64,000 nt of DNA from Pardosa pseudoannulata (Eukaryota; Arthropoda; Arachnida; Araneae; Lycosidae). The stretch covers positions 82,202,965-82,266,964 of the forward strand of contig CM063501.1 of assembly GCA_032207245.1 (NCBI GenBank), given 5' to 3'. The position numbers were made by a program, and so were the translations under genes. Shown here in pieces: positions 12,030 to 24,889 of the stretch. Position 1 is the stretch's first letter. Each line of letters opens with the position of its first letter. Below the pieces are notes generated by a model. That model was given only the letters and a program-made list of their open reading frames with translations, ran no database searches and was not told the DNA's origin.

Positions 12030-15000
12030 TTACTGTTCAATAAATAAGGTTTTAATAAATACGTACTTTTCTGTGCCTCTTGACTATATTCTCATTTTAT
12101 ATGTAACAATAAGCATGAAAAAGTACAAATAGCTTTTCAAAAGTTTTAAACATAATTGAGACTTGTAAAGCACTAATTGTTTTAAAATTGCATTAAATGG
12201 TAAAAATAAAAATAAGAACAAGCTATTACAAATTCCCCTAAAATGTCCTAAAATTTTGAGTCAATCACTTAACAGAGTCAGCTTATGCGAATTAATATTT
12301 ATAAATGGCAAAAAATAAATATACTTAATGGCAAACTAAAATTCACAGTGTAAACAAAATAAAATATGAATAGGGATAATTTAGTTGGAGAATTGTGTAT
12401 TTTTACCTGCATCCACCAATGAAAAGAAGTCCACGTTTTCCTGAAAGCTAACTTTAGAAGATAAAGAAAAGATGAAATTTCAAATTTATCTCAGTCTTGA
12501 CTTTTAATAAATTTGATTTTATTAAAAAAAAACTATGGATCTATGATTAAAAAGAAAGAAAACTTTGGCGGGTTGCATGAAGCCCCTAAAAATCCCCAAT
12601 TCGGAAACCTCTAGTGCATGATACTACTGATTTGTATTTAAACTTAGAAACACACTTCATACATACGTATATATGAATATAAACTGCACCTAGCTCACGA
12701 AATAAATAATATCATTTGTCTGCATGAAGCCATAATAAATGCATAAAAATGTAAGGCTAGAAGTTAAAAATACTGAAATATATTCTATATAACTTAAATA
12801 TAAGTTTAATTAAAAACAAAGACATAAGCAACGGTTTTCCTTGAAATCCATCTAATTTTCTAAAAAGTTTGGGATTCTTTGGGAACACTTTCTTCGAAGT
12901 GTTAAATTATATAATATTTATTTTCATTTGTTTAGTTTTTGAAATTTAAAAAGCGCAAAAATATCGCTTCTAAAAAAAGAAATCGTATGGAAATAAATAG
13001 TTATATCAAAATGATATATTCCATTAATAAAAGACTACTTTTTTCTTCATTATGATAAAAAGACCATTCATTATCGGTTTATAAAATAGCCGAAAATGCA
13101 ATCTCAGTTGAATAAATTTTTATGTAAGTTTCATTATCTTTCAATTTTTTTGTACTTTATATTTTCATTTACATCGGATATATAATAACGAGGTACTGAT
13201 TTATAAATCACAGTGGCAATAAACAGGATATTATGTTTGCAAAAGGAACAGAACAGACATAAATTTATTAACACACGTTTAATATCACGTTAAAATAAGT
13301 GACACTGAAGGCATTTATTATAAATATGTGTTTATAAATGCACTGATATGTAATAAAGGGGTTTGTGTTGGGAGTTTCAATATATAATATTTTACTGTTC
13401 AATATGTAAGGTTTTAATAAACACAATCTTTTCTGGGCCTCTTGACTATATGCACATTTTATGTCTAACAATATGTATGCAAAAGTACAAAATAAAAATA
13501 GAAAAATAGCTTTTCAATAATTTTAAATAAAAAATATTTGAGACTTGTGCAGTACTAATTATTTTAAAATTGTTTTAAATGGTAAAAATAAAAGTAAGGA
13601 CACGCTATTACACACACACACACCCCAAAAAAATTTTTGAGTCAACCAATAAACGGTGTTAGTTTATGCGAGTTAATATTTAAAAATCGAAAAAAGAAAA
13701 TATCATACATAATGGCAAACTGAAATTCATAATGTAATTAAAATAAAATATGAATAGGTATAATTTAGTTGGAGAATTGTGTATTTTTACCTGCCTCAAC
13801 CAATAAAGAGATGTCTGGCATTTCTTGAACACTAATTTTAGAAGATAAAGAGAAGATGGAAGTGCAAATTCATGTTTGTCTTGATTTTAATGAATTCGAT
13901 TTTATAGGAAAAAACTATGGAGCTATGATTAAAAAGAAAGAAAAATAGGGCGGGTTGCATAAAGCCCTTAAAAATCCCCAATTCGGAAACCTCTAGTGGA
14001 TGATGCTTCTGATTTGTATTAAAACTTAGAAACACATTTCATACGTACGTATATATGAATATAAAATTGCACCTAGCTCATGCAATAAATAATATCATTT
14101 GTCTGCATGAAACCATACTAAATGCAAAAATAAATAAATAAGGCTAGAAGCGAAATATACTGAAATGTTCTTTATAACTTAAATATAAGTTTAATTAAAA
14201 AAAAGACATATAAGTTTTCCTTGAAATTCGTCTAATTTCCTAAAAAGTTTGGGATTTACTTCCTTCGAAGTTTTAAACTATATGCTATTTATTTTCATTT
14301 GTTTAGTTTTTGAAATTTAAAAAGCACGAAAATATCGTTTCTAAAAAAGAAATTGTATGGAAATAAATAGTTATATCAAAATGATATATTCCATTAATAA
14401 AAGACTACTTTTTCCTTCATTATGATAAATAGAACATTCATTTTTGGGTTTATAAAATGGCCGAAAATGCAATCTCATTTGAATAAATTTTTAAGTAAGT
14501 GTCATTATCTTTCAATTTTTTTTTGTACTTTATATTTTCATTTACATCGGATATATAATAAAGAGGTACTGATTTATAAATCACAGTGGCAATAAACAGG
14601 ATATTATGTCTGCAAAATGAACAGAAGATACATTATAAATTTATTAACACACATTTAATATCACGTTAAAATAAGTGACACTGAAGGCATTTATTATAAA
14701 TATATGTTTTATAAATGCACTGATATGTAATAAAGGGATTTGTGTTGGGAGTTTCAATATATAATATTTTACTGTCCAATATATAAGGTTTCAATAAACA
14801 CAATCTTTTCTGGGCCTCTTCACTATAGCACAATTTCTACCTAACAATAAGTATGCAAAAGTACAAAATAAAAATAGAAAAATAGCATTTCAATAATTTA
14901 AAATAAAAATATTTGAGACTTGTACAGTACTAATTAATTTAAAATTGCATTAAATGGTAAAAATAAAAGTAAGCACAAGCTATTACACATACACCCAAAA

Positions 15001-16108
15001 AATAAAATTTTGTGTCAACCACTAAACAGTGTCACCTTATGCGAATTAATATTTAAAAATGGCAAAAAGAAAATATCATACATAATGGCAAACTGAAACT
15101 CATAATGTAATCAAAATGAAATATGAATAGGTATAATTTAGTTGGAGAATTGTGTATTTCCACCTGCCTCAACAAATAAAGAGATGTTTGGTATTTCCTG
15201 AACACTAATATTAGAAGATAAAGAGAAGATGAAAGTGCAAATTTATCTTTGTCTTAATTTTTAATGAATTTGATTTTATAGGAAAAAAGACTACGGATCT
15301 ATGATTAAAAAGAAATAAAAATATGGTGGTCTGTATGAAGCCCCTAAAAATCCCCAATTCGGAAACCTCTAGTGGATGATATTTCTGCTTTGCATTTAAA
15401 CTTAGAAACATATTTCATACATACGTATATATGAATGTAAAATTGCACCTAACTCATGCAATAAATAATATCATTTGTCTGCATGAAGTCATAATAAATG
15501 CAAAAAAATATTAAGGCTAGAAGCTAAATATACTGAAATGTTCTTTATAACTTAAATATAAATTTAATTAAAAGAAAGACATAACAGTTTTCTTTGAAAT
15601 CCGTCTAATTTTCTAAAAAGTTTGGGATTTATTTCTTCGAAGTGATAAATTATATAGAAATTTTTTTTTCGTTTGATAGTGTTTTAAATTTAAAAAATAA
15701 TCGCTTCTAAGATAGAAATCGTATGGAAATAAATAGCTATATAAAAATGATATCTCCCATTAATAAAAGACTATATTTTCATTCCTTATCATAAAAACAT
15801 TCATTCCTGGGTTTATGAAGTGGCAGACAATATAATCTCAGTTGAATAAATTTTTATGTAAGTTTAATGTCTCTCTATATTTTTTAACTTTATATACCTC
15901 ATTTACATCGGATATATAATAAATGGGTACTGATTTATAAATTTCAATGGTAATAAATAGGATATTATGTTTACAAAACGAGCAGAACAGACATTATAAA
16001 TTTATTAACACACATTTAATATCACATTAAAATAAGTGAAACTGAAGACATTTATTATAAATCTGTGTTTATGTATGCACTTATATGTAATAAAGGGGTT
16101 TGTGTTGG
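12030..16108. repeat. Tandem array of three about 1.37-kb units
   Basis: The landmark 'ataaacaggatattatg' recurs at about 13212, 14586 and 15946 (spacings 1374 and 1360). The landmark 'cttttctgggcctctt' and its variants recurs near 12070, 13430 and 14808. Each unit carries 'ccccaattcggaaacctctagtg', 'tcatttgtctgcatgaa' and 'tttacatcggatatataata' in the same order. Units two and three are more alike than unit one. A 65-66 codon minus-strand frame is open in units two and three (13838-14035, 15211-15411). It is broken in unit one by a stop and a lost start codon. No family is recognised, so it is probably non-coding. Confidence 0.9.
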
Positions 16109-18917
16109 GAGGAGGAAAATGAGGAACGAAAGTGATTAGGGATGAACTAGTACTTCAGTGAACATTTTGTTTTCCTTTATTTCACCATTATTTATAAAGT
16201 AAGAAGACCCTTGTTTTTGCTTTCTCTATGCAGGGAAATAAGAATTATGCAGAATATTGTGGAGTAGAATATTTTTGGATAATGCAAAATTCTAATATAA
16301 AATCTTCTATCTCGGTGCGTATGGTCACATTATCTTCTGAAAATCCTAGAACAGACATGGAGCTATCCTAAAAGCCTTCTGTATCGTCAGTTAAAGGTTC
16401 AACAGAAATCTATAGGCCAAGCCCGTCATTCCTGAGTTTTTTCAGTGACCATGAATAACATAGAGCTCGTATTAAAACAAATAAATATAAAAAAATAAAA
16501 GTTAATTGTGGATTCGTGAGTTCATAACACAAACTCTAGAGAGAAAAGGTTTAACGGATAAAAAACACAATATTTTTGTGACCAGCGACATCTGTTTAAG
16601 TCAAAGATGCCGAACGGTAGATCCCTGCTCCTTAGAACCGGATTTCACGGACTCGAATACTGCTTAGGGCATTTATGTCCTTGGCCTTTCAAACCACGTC
16701 AAAGAAGTGTGGGAATGAATGTTTTTGGTAAATCTTGAGATCCTGGTAGTACCTTAGACACAATCACACAGGACGTTAAATTCTGATCTGTCCTAGAATT
16801 CTGATCCCTCAGAGATACTGTTAAATGCAAAGAGAAATAAGGGATATTAAATATGATATTCTGGCATATCTAAGAAACTCAATTAGTCAGGCATCTTGTT
16901 GAGGCGTAACTTATAAGTGGTAAATCCAGTGTAGAATTCAAATAAAAAAGTATAAAATGATGCCATGACTTAATGGTTTTAAAAAAATTGTAAGAAATTC
17001 AAGGTGTCCTATTTTTTATTCGACTACATTTCTCATTAGATTTGAGTTCTTTAATGGTAAAAATAACTGAAACTATATTCATTTGGGTGAACACCTTACT
17101 ATATTTTTGTATTTGTTTAGTTAAAAGCTAAATTTACTTGTAAATGAAGCATTTTTCTTTTTGCAAACGACCACTCTTATATTTAAATGTGTAAATTTGA
17201 GAGTATCGGCTTTATGCTTTCATATAACTATTTACTTAAATAGCTATACATGTAGAAAGGGCTTTATACTTTCATAAATTTTAAGTAAAATAAATGGAAA
17301 GTAACTCAAACAAATATGAAATGGCTATTTTATAACAGCAAATGATCTATTTTGTCTGTACTTGTGTACGTCTTACACAACTAAACAAACCCCTACTAAC
17401 GAAATAGAGGGCCCCAAGAAAAGCCTTCTTCTTACGCACCTTTGTCCCCATTCTATACTCTGTCACATAATAAAATGCAAACATTATGCTTAAACTTTTA
17501 TATTTTACCAAAAATTTCATTTACAACTGAAAATTCCACAATATATTCATTCATGTACATCTCGTTTGCAGTGAAAGAATGATCATTTCCAAATTCAAGA
17601 TGAAATTGTGGAGATTATCTCAAGAAACCAATATCTGCATATCAAAAACATTTTTTTTTTTACTAAAAAGAAAATAATTTTGTTGTAAATACAATAAAAT
17701 TAAACTGTTGCACATGGGGCATCAAGAACATTTTAATCGAACATTGAGTCATTTCCCCATTCCTTAATATTAAGGAGGGCATGAGGTGCATCCATGTGTT
17801 GCTGCAAAATTACGAGACAGGAACGATCCTTCACTGAGTTTAACTTCATACTTATATACTGATTTCTAACAAAAATTATTAATTACAAGTTTTGTAATAA
17901 TTTTAATAAATTTTGTATGCATGGGATTTGGGAGTCGCGGAGCAGTTGCTCTGCGTGCTGCAGTTAAATCTTAGGTTTTAGATCAGTTATAATCTTTGAG
18001 AAACGTTCACGCTACTGATACACTATACATGAATATGCTATGTAACACTTGTGCTAGAATTTCTTCATAGTATTACGGCTTTCATGAAAATGCAATAAAG
18101 TTGCAGCACTTCACTCACTTCGACGCAGCTATTTTCTCTTAGGCTGTTTCTCACAGGCCATTCTCAACGATCGTAATAGTTAGTTTTTTTGACTGGCACC
18201 GCCATTATAATGAAAATCCTGTCTAGAGTGGCAAAAGCTCCCATCTTCGACATAACCAACGTACCGAAATGTACTTCTAGTGACTTCATTAGGTAATCTA
18301 GTGGTGTAGATGATTGACGTGAGTAGCAGTCTTCATTTAGTTTAATTTTAATTAAATATAAACTTCACTGGTATTTATCTCTATTATTATACATTAATCT
18401 TATATCATTCAATATTACATTTTAAAGTTTTTATTCCCTTTGGAAGCGTAACATCTGACAATTCTGTTTTAGAAAAGAATATTCTGTAAAACAAATCCTC
18501 CAAAGAAAGGTAGAAATATTTAAATGAGTGGATGGAGTGCATCCAACATGAAAAGAGACACTTGTTCGGAGCTAACTGATTTTATTGACAAACAAAACAA
18601 ATATATATTTACAAAAACGTTAATTAAAATAGTGGTAGATACAAATGAAATTTCTTTCCTTACTGTTGTAAGATAGTGAAACAGAAATAGTGGTAGAATT
18701 GTGTCGCCACAAATGAAAAGAAATCAAAAGTACTTTAACGATTTAAGAGCAACACATAAAATATGGATATCATCTATGTCCAGAACTGATTGGATGGTCA
18801 AATTTCAAACAAAAAATACTCAGAATGAATGATATAACACAATTAGTAATATAAAAAAAATTAAGGTTGTTGAGAAAAAAATCTGAAACGAATATTTATG
18901 CAGTTTTCTGTATCTTA
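16109..18917. other. Nothing recognised
   Basis: Single-copy sequence. The part at 16560-16830 is less AT-rich and may be an old, unidentifiable repeat. No open frame above 60 codons, RNA gene or array was seen. Confidence 0.4.
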
Positions 18918-19256
18918 AGCCCCGTTTACATGTGCCAAAAGCAGCGTAGAATGCAGGGTAGATACGCGAATTGTACTCCCCTTTCAAGAATTATCCCTAG
19001 CTAGGGAAAAAATTGAGGGGTTGAAAGAACCCACCTTTCTACCCGGGTAAAAGCAGAGTTTACTCTCCTTTCCCATCATCCTTTGCGCTTACAGATGATT
19101 GCCGTCCCGTATGATCACGTGACTTCTAGCGACGATCCCGGCGAAATGGAGGGTAGAAATAATTGACCATGTAAACGGGTTTCTCCGACCCTCCAAGCAA
19201 AATCCCTTTACCCGGGTAAAAAGAAGGGTACATGACTGGCACATGTAAACGGGGCT
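18918..19256. mobile_element. MITE with perfect 20-bp inverted repeats and TTA target duplication
   Basis: The ends are AGCCCCGTTTACATGTGCCA and its exact reverse complement. TTA flanks both sides (18915-18917 and 19257-19259). A 3-bp TWA-type duplication with AT/GC-mixed inverted repeats fits PIF/Harbinger-type MITEs. An inner, weaker copy of the terminal motif (CATGTAAACGGGTTT) lies near 19170, and two CCCGGGTAAAA motifs lie inside. There is no coding sequence. At 339 bp it is a non-autonomous element. Confidence 0.9.
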
Positions 19257-19323
19257 TTAATATCTTTCTTATAAATATAAATCAACGACTATTTCTTTAA
19301 GTATTGTGCGAGAGAGAGATTGT

Positions 19324-19475
19324 GGGGCTTACTTTAGACGTTGCGAATCTGTTCGAACGTTCATTGTGACGTCAGTTGGACGTCAGTTTGATTGTTTGTT
19401 TGCATAATGTCAGCAAGCTGACGTCAAAGTGACGTCATAACGAAGGTTGGAATCAAACCACAACTTCCAGAGTAG
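19324..19475. mobile_element. Palindromic MITE with GGGGCTTAC-type ends, copy 2 (right end decayed)
   Basis: It begins GGGGCTTACTTTAGACGTTG and continues with GTTCGAACGTTCATTGTGACGTCA in pieces shared with copies 1 and 3. The middle repeats the 'TTTGATTGTTTG' region, and the right half carries GTGACGTCATAACGAAGG. The expected right terminus (AGTAAGCCCC) is degraded to AGTAGTTGC. It lies about 10 bp from copy 3 in the same orientation. Confidence 0.8.
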
Positions 19476-19483
19476 TTGCTAGA

Positions 19484-19640
19484 GGGGCTTATTCCGCACG
19501 TTGCGAGTCGATTCGCACGTTCATTGTGACATCACTTTGAAGACAAATTGATCGTTTGCTCACATAATATCCGGAATCTAACATCAAAGTGACGTCACAA
19601 CGAACGTGCGAATCGACTCCCAACGTCCACAGTAAGCCCC
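19484..19640. mobile_element. Palindromic MITE with GGGGCTTAC-type ends, copy 3 (best preserved)
   Basis: A 157-bp near-perfect inverted repeat. The left arm (GGGGCTTATTCCGCACGTTG, then CGAGTCGATTCGCACGTTC) matches the right arm (GAACGTGCGAATCGACTC, CAACGTCCACAGTAAGCCCC). Such an element folds as one long hairpin. A minus-strand open frame overlapping it (19489-19680) is an accident of the palindrome. The superfamily is not resolved. Confidence 0.88.
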
Positions 19641-20590
19641 AATGCTTGTCGGAATCCTTGCATATGCTGTTAACTGACATTGTAACTGTAGATTAACGAA
19701 TGAAGAAAATTTAAACATTACTTTATTTAAAAATTTTGTTATGTGCTCATATTTAGTATTGTGTTATATAATATTTTAGTTGTGAAATTTATTTTTTCTC
19801 ATTTCTTTTGAATAAGACCTATTAAAGTGTTTTAAGTTTTTAGTAATAAAGCAGCCTTAAATGTAAGTAAAATATTTTTAAACTATACCAATTTATTTAT
19901 CATTGTGCTTTAGGTATGTTTCCTGCATTATTTTGTGCAAGTAATAACTACTCGTTTTCTGTTAGTAATTACTTAGTATGCTCAATAGTACATGTTAAAT
20001 ATAGCCTTCATTTGTTTAACTTGAATACATACGTAGCTCAAATGGTAATGTATGTTATTAAATTTTTTTTCTCTGAAGCTTTTCTAAACTGTTCTATCCA
20101 AAGTGTCTTTGAGAAATATTTGGGGTTTGACTATTGTAAACAAAAGAAACATTTTAAATTCCCTCGCTTAGAATACATCATAGAGCTTATAGGATAAAAA
20201 ATGAAAATTTTACGTCACATACAATGACAAAAAGGTTGTATTGCAAAAACTGGAGTTTTCGTGCTACAAGTTGGACGTTTTAGGGTGTTTAAATCAGAAT
20301 AAATTGTTTTGAAGCATAATTCTCAATTTTTGGCACTTTAAGCTATCACTTTATGTTAAGCATTTCATAGGTTATGTGAATTCCTGTTTAAAGCTAAGGC
20401 ATTCAATGCAGATAGAGATAAATATAAATTTATCCCTTTGGGTCAATGTTATAAGGATTACAAGTAGATTTTACCTTTTGATATTCTGCGTAATATTATA
20501 TAATCTAGTGGCTTTACGGATAGTAAAATCTCCTTTATTACGTCTCTGAAGGTCACTGATATATATAACACAGTAACACGTATCCCGTTT
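19641..20590. other. Nothing recognised (93-codon open frame noted)
   Basis: A 93-codon plus-strand frame (19916-20197) follows a pyrimidine-rich stretch. Its product is rich in F, Y, N and K, with no family recognised. I treat it as chance. The rest is AT-rich single-copy DNA. Confidence 0.35.
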
Positions 20591-20890
20591 TAGGTTTACC
20601 TGCCGAACAAATATCGTGAGGTAGAATCGAGTACGGAAGATATGGCTCTTACCCTTTTACTATTATATTTAGTGAAAATGTGATGATCGATTAAAAGCAT
20701 CATTTTATATACATAATTCGTACAGAAAGCATACTCCATTTTAGATTCACCTGCCGAAAGAAACTTGTGGGATAGAATCGCGTATAGAAGATATGGCTGT
20801 TACTCTTTTACTATTATAAGTATGGAAAATGAAAATCCTTCTTTTCAATCAATTAAAATCCTTTTTATATACAAAATTAATAAGAGAATC
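20591..20890. repeat. Two-unit tandem duplication of about 151 bp
   Basis: 'acctgccgaa' followed by 'gtagaatcg', 'gaagatatggct', 'ttaccc/ctttttactattat' and 'atatacataatt' or close variants occurs twice, starting near 20595 and 20746. It is non-coding. Confidence 0.75.
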
Positions 20891-21049
20891 TGGGGTGGTG
20901 GATGTATTCGAACTATACTTTGGAGCACATGTAAGCTATTACATAAGATTAAGCCGATTTAAAGTCATATTTTAAAACATAATTTCCTTTAAACCCCACA
21001 TGATCAAAAATGATTTATTAGAAAAGTCATTGTTTATATGTTTGACTGG

Positions 21050-22020
21050 TATCCAATGTACAACATCCAGAGTTGGAAAGTAGTATTTTACTGCAATTCA
21101 TTGAATCTAATGTTCATTAAATGAGCGGTTTCCGATATTTATGTTATTATTTACTAAGCAACCTAGTAGGTTCCATGATCCTAAGGAAAAACAATTTTCA
21201 TGTAGTGGTGAACATGGTCCGCAAGAATAGATGCATACTTGTGCTGATCCATCGTGCCTTCCATAGGGAGCGAACCCAGGGAATACCACGAAAACATTCC
21301 CCAAACTATAATGCTCCTTCCTCCCCTTCCGGCAATTGTTGCAGGGTGTTTGCTTTTTATCTTTTCACTTCGTAAACTCCAATGTCTGTCCGATGAAGCA
21401 CGAAACGTAATTCATCAGAAAAAGCCACCTGTATCCACTCAGTGGAAGTCTAGTTATGGTACTGTCGTGTAAATTCCAGCATTCGCCGCCGATAAACAGC
21501 AGTCATCATAGGTGCAATAACTAGGCGTTAGCTGCGGAGACCCATATGCAGCAACTCTAAACCATCATTGTGGAGACAAGTTGGTAGTCCCTTGGTTCAT
21601 TTGGTTTCTTAGTTGCTGAACGGCTGCAATTCGATTCGTTGGAATGCACCTCCGCAGCCGTTGTTTACCTCTGAAATGTATGACTCGTGGTACCCATTTG
21701 CCACGTCGTGGATTTTGGATAGTGCCATTTTGCCATGAATCGTATACTTTTGTCATGGTGGCCTACGAACAGTTTAAAAATTGGACATTTTTGAAATCAT
21801 TCTACACTTATTCCGAAAACCAATAGCCATGCTCTTTTGTATGTCGGATAAATCGCTCCTTTCCTGCAAGACAAGAACTTAAATGCTTTTCGAATACAAA
21901 CAGCACACTTCATATATCCACCAAATTTGTTGATAACACTTAAGTTTTGTGATGGGTTATTTATCGTTAACATCAAAAGTAGGCGATGGTCACATTTATG
22001 GAACACATTTATGGCTGTGT
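21050..22020 (-). pseudogene. Tc1/mariner-type transposase relic
   Basis: On the minus strand, pieces of a Tc1-like transposase appear in order in changing frames. They are an N-terminal helix-turn-helix region (GIRKGAIYPTYK-like, then VYDSWQNGT and RIAAVQQLRNQMNQ), a catalytic segment with FSDELRF holding the first acidic residue, IIVWGMFSW, and MDQHKYASILADHVHHYMKI. The last is followed by a stop just before the expected second aspartate region. Order, spacing and motifs fit the DDE family with D-D-about-34-E geometry. Several frameshifts and stops (for example after LSPQ near 21565) show it is dead. I could not see terminal inverted repeats or TA target duplications. In life the protein would cut and paste its own element in the nucleus. 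Confidence 0.88.
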
Positions 22021-22468
22021 TTATTGCACTAAAAACTAGTAATTAGCAAAAACCTTAATGGATGTTCAATTAGCAATCGAAAATAAATGGAAACTGTTCT
22101 CTCAATGCAAAAGCATTCAGAGTTGTGATATTTCCCTCCTAGTTAAAGATCTACAATCCAGTTAACTTACATTTCTCAAAGTTGCTCTATACGATATACT
22201 TTTTCAGTCCAAATTAAGACTTTAAATGAGAAAAAATTAGAAAAATACATTATTTTTGCTTTAATACCGAATCTGATATATCATTTGATTTTTGTAGCTA
22301 TTACAACGTCGTATATGCCACAACATGGTTTTAAGTATTCAAATGTTTTATCTACAGTTGATTAATTTAATCAAAATAGGTAGATAGGAAAGGCACATAT
22401 GCAATTCAAACATTAATTGCCCAGACTACAATATAGTTGAAACATTTATGTGGAGTGCTAAAGTTTAA

Positions 22469-22688
22469 CTCTTAATTTGGCTAAGTCTGGCCGCTACAAC
22501 GGACATGTATATTTATAACTACTATATACCATAATTGTCAGTGTTCGTCACAGCGGACATTAATTATCTCAAAAATGGAAAAGGATATATTTTTTTTTGT
22601 TTCTTTTACAGAGATCCTAATGTCTATACAGACAGGGGAAAATAACAAATTAAAAAATATTTGAAAAAACATCTTGCCAAATTAAGGG
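22469..22688. mobile_element. TTAA-flanked MITE, piggyBac-type (family D)
   Basis: TTAA occurs on both sides (22465-22468, 22689-22692). Terminal repeats are CTCTTAATTTGGC on the left and the reverse complement of CCCTTAATTTGGC on the right. Sixteen bp after the left TTAA lies an imperfect inverted motif, GTCTG...CGGAC (22485-22504). A better copy, GTTCGTCACAGCGGAC, lies at 22543-22558. The right end has no palindrome. The element is 220 bp with no coding sequence, so it is non-autonomous. Confidence 0.85.
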
Positions 22689-22692
22689 TTAA

Positions 22693-24880
22693 TAGGCATA
22701 AAAGATACCCAATAAACTACTACACTGTAATTATCGTTATTTTAAATTCCCTAAAATTGATAATTTTATATAAATTTTATTTTTATCCTATTGTTTTCAT
22801 ATTAATCTAATCTAAATAAGTGTTAACTTTAATAAAAATAATTGGTTAAAATCTAAAGTCATAGTTTTGCATTTGCAAAAATATTTAACAAGTCTTCTTT
22901 CTTATTTAAGAATAAAATGTGTCAAAAGATTTACTTTTAAAATCTCAAATTGAATAGAAACGTTTCGTGTAGAATTTTAAGTTTCTTTGTTTAAAAGAAT
23001 TTAGACAAAGAAATGTAAAGGAATTGTTTTCCATTATATTATCTATTACCCTATACAAATACGCATATCCGATGATACACATGATACCTTAAAAAGTCGA
23101 TAAAGATAAATGATAATAAATTAATGATAATAATAAATGATCATACACATGAAGATTTAGAAATAATCGAATTATTAAACATTAGAAAGTTATTTGAAAT
23201 TGTTTACAAAGCTCATTGTACTCTCAAACTTAAAATTATTTTTAATATTTTTCATTTTCAGCAATAATGCTTTTATAAATAAGTAATAATAATCTTAGTG
23301 TAATTAAAATATACTTTTCCGTATATCAATTTATGAAGCATATTTTTTCTCAGCACAAAAGGGAACGGAATTAATTGATTAAAATGAATATCTTCAGCTT
23401 TTCGAGTTTAGATTTATTATTGATGCACTCCCAGTAATAACGTATGCCGAACTATAACATTAATTTTAAAGTTCCATGCATTTACTGATTAAAATGATCC
23501 GAAACTTTGCTGAACTCTCATTTCTTTTTCTAAGAAAATTCAATTTTCCAATGAGGTTAGAAAAAAAAATAGCTTATTTCAAACTCACGAGGAAAAATTT
23601 TCTACGGTGTAATGAATTAAAATACAAATGCATTAACATATCTGAAAAGAAGCAACCTTGATTCGGAAGCATCAAATATTCATTTTGTAGCGTGATATTT
23701 TTAACCCCTGGAAAGTATAAAGAAAAATTATTGTAGAATGTTTTAGATAAATTATTTTCATGTAGATTTTCCTGAGTAATAATTTCGACTTATTAATGAG
23801 AAATGCCTGGTAGATGCGTACATTATGTTAAATTATACTAATAGAAAAGTGGAGAGCTTAAATAAAGGCTTGATAATTATGTAAAAGCTCAGTCTTGTTA
23901 TCTGAATTATGATTTTTAATTTTTCAATTTACTATACACAGGTATCAATGACAACCTTTTAATTTTACATCTTTTCATTTCCTAACTAAATTGAAATGTG
24001 TTATTCATTTTAATTTTTTTGATCGGTTAGGATTAAGTTTGTTGAAGATAAAATAAGGAGCATTTCGATGATTGAGAAATGTATTAAGACATGTATAATG
24101 TTAATTAGGAAATCTAATTCTTAATGAATCTTATAGTTACATTTAAATATACTTCATTAAAAATGTATAGTTTTGACTTCTTTTAGAACATAACTTACAT
24201 TTGTTTAAAAAATATTAAGGTAGAAGTTTGCTATTCAAGGGACTATTAAATTTGGAGGCTACTTCACAAGGAAGGTTTCATACTTAATAACATTATAATA
24301 ATAATTATTGATATTAAAACCGAAATAACAAGAGTATTATTCCTAGAACTCTATTATCCTGCTTGGGAGATGTTCTGTAATTCATATATGTCTCTTTAAA
24401 TCTTAAAATAATTTTTAGTGGAATTTTTTTAATAAAAGCAGGTTATGTTACTTTCATATCCTTGTTTTATAAACATTTTCAAATATTGTTGCCTCGCAGA
24501 CTTAATAATAATAACAACGTTAAGCAAAAAAATGTGTTCTAGAGTTAAAGAACACCTATCTTTCGCATTACAAACTTGCTAAATTATCAGTACTGTCAAA
24601 CGAAAAAGAATGAAATAATAAGATTTATTTACAATATGTTTAAAACACGTCGTCGAAGTAAAACTCTTATACTATGAAAAATTCTAAAGTTTAGAAAGAT
24701 TGTAATTATAATATATTTAAATCATTACTTCGTTCGGTATCATGTTATGTCTATTCAAGTCTCCTAAATGTTCACGTGTCCTAAATTTCCTTTTTAAATG
24801 TTTATGTAAACGTTATGATTGTCTTTGTAAAGTGTCTATACAAGCATGAAGAGATCATTATCTTTTTTCTATAAACAATA
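22693..24880. other. Nothing recognised
   Basis: Very AT-rich single-copy DNA. One 61-codon frame (23476-23661, +) has no recognisable features. No RNA gene or repeat was seen. Confidence 0.4.
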
Positions 24881-24889
24881 ATCTGTTCG

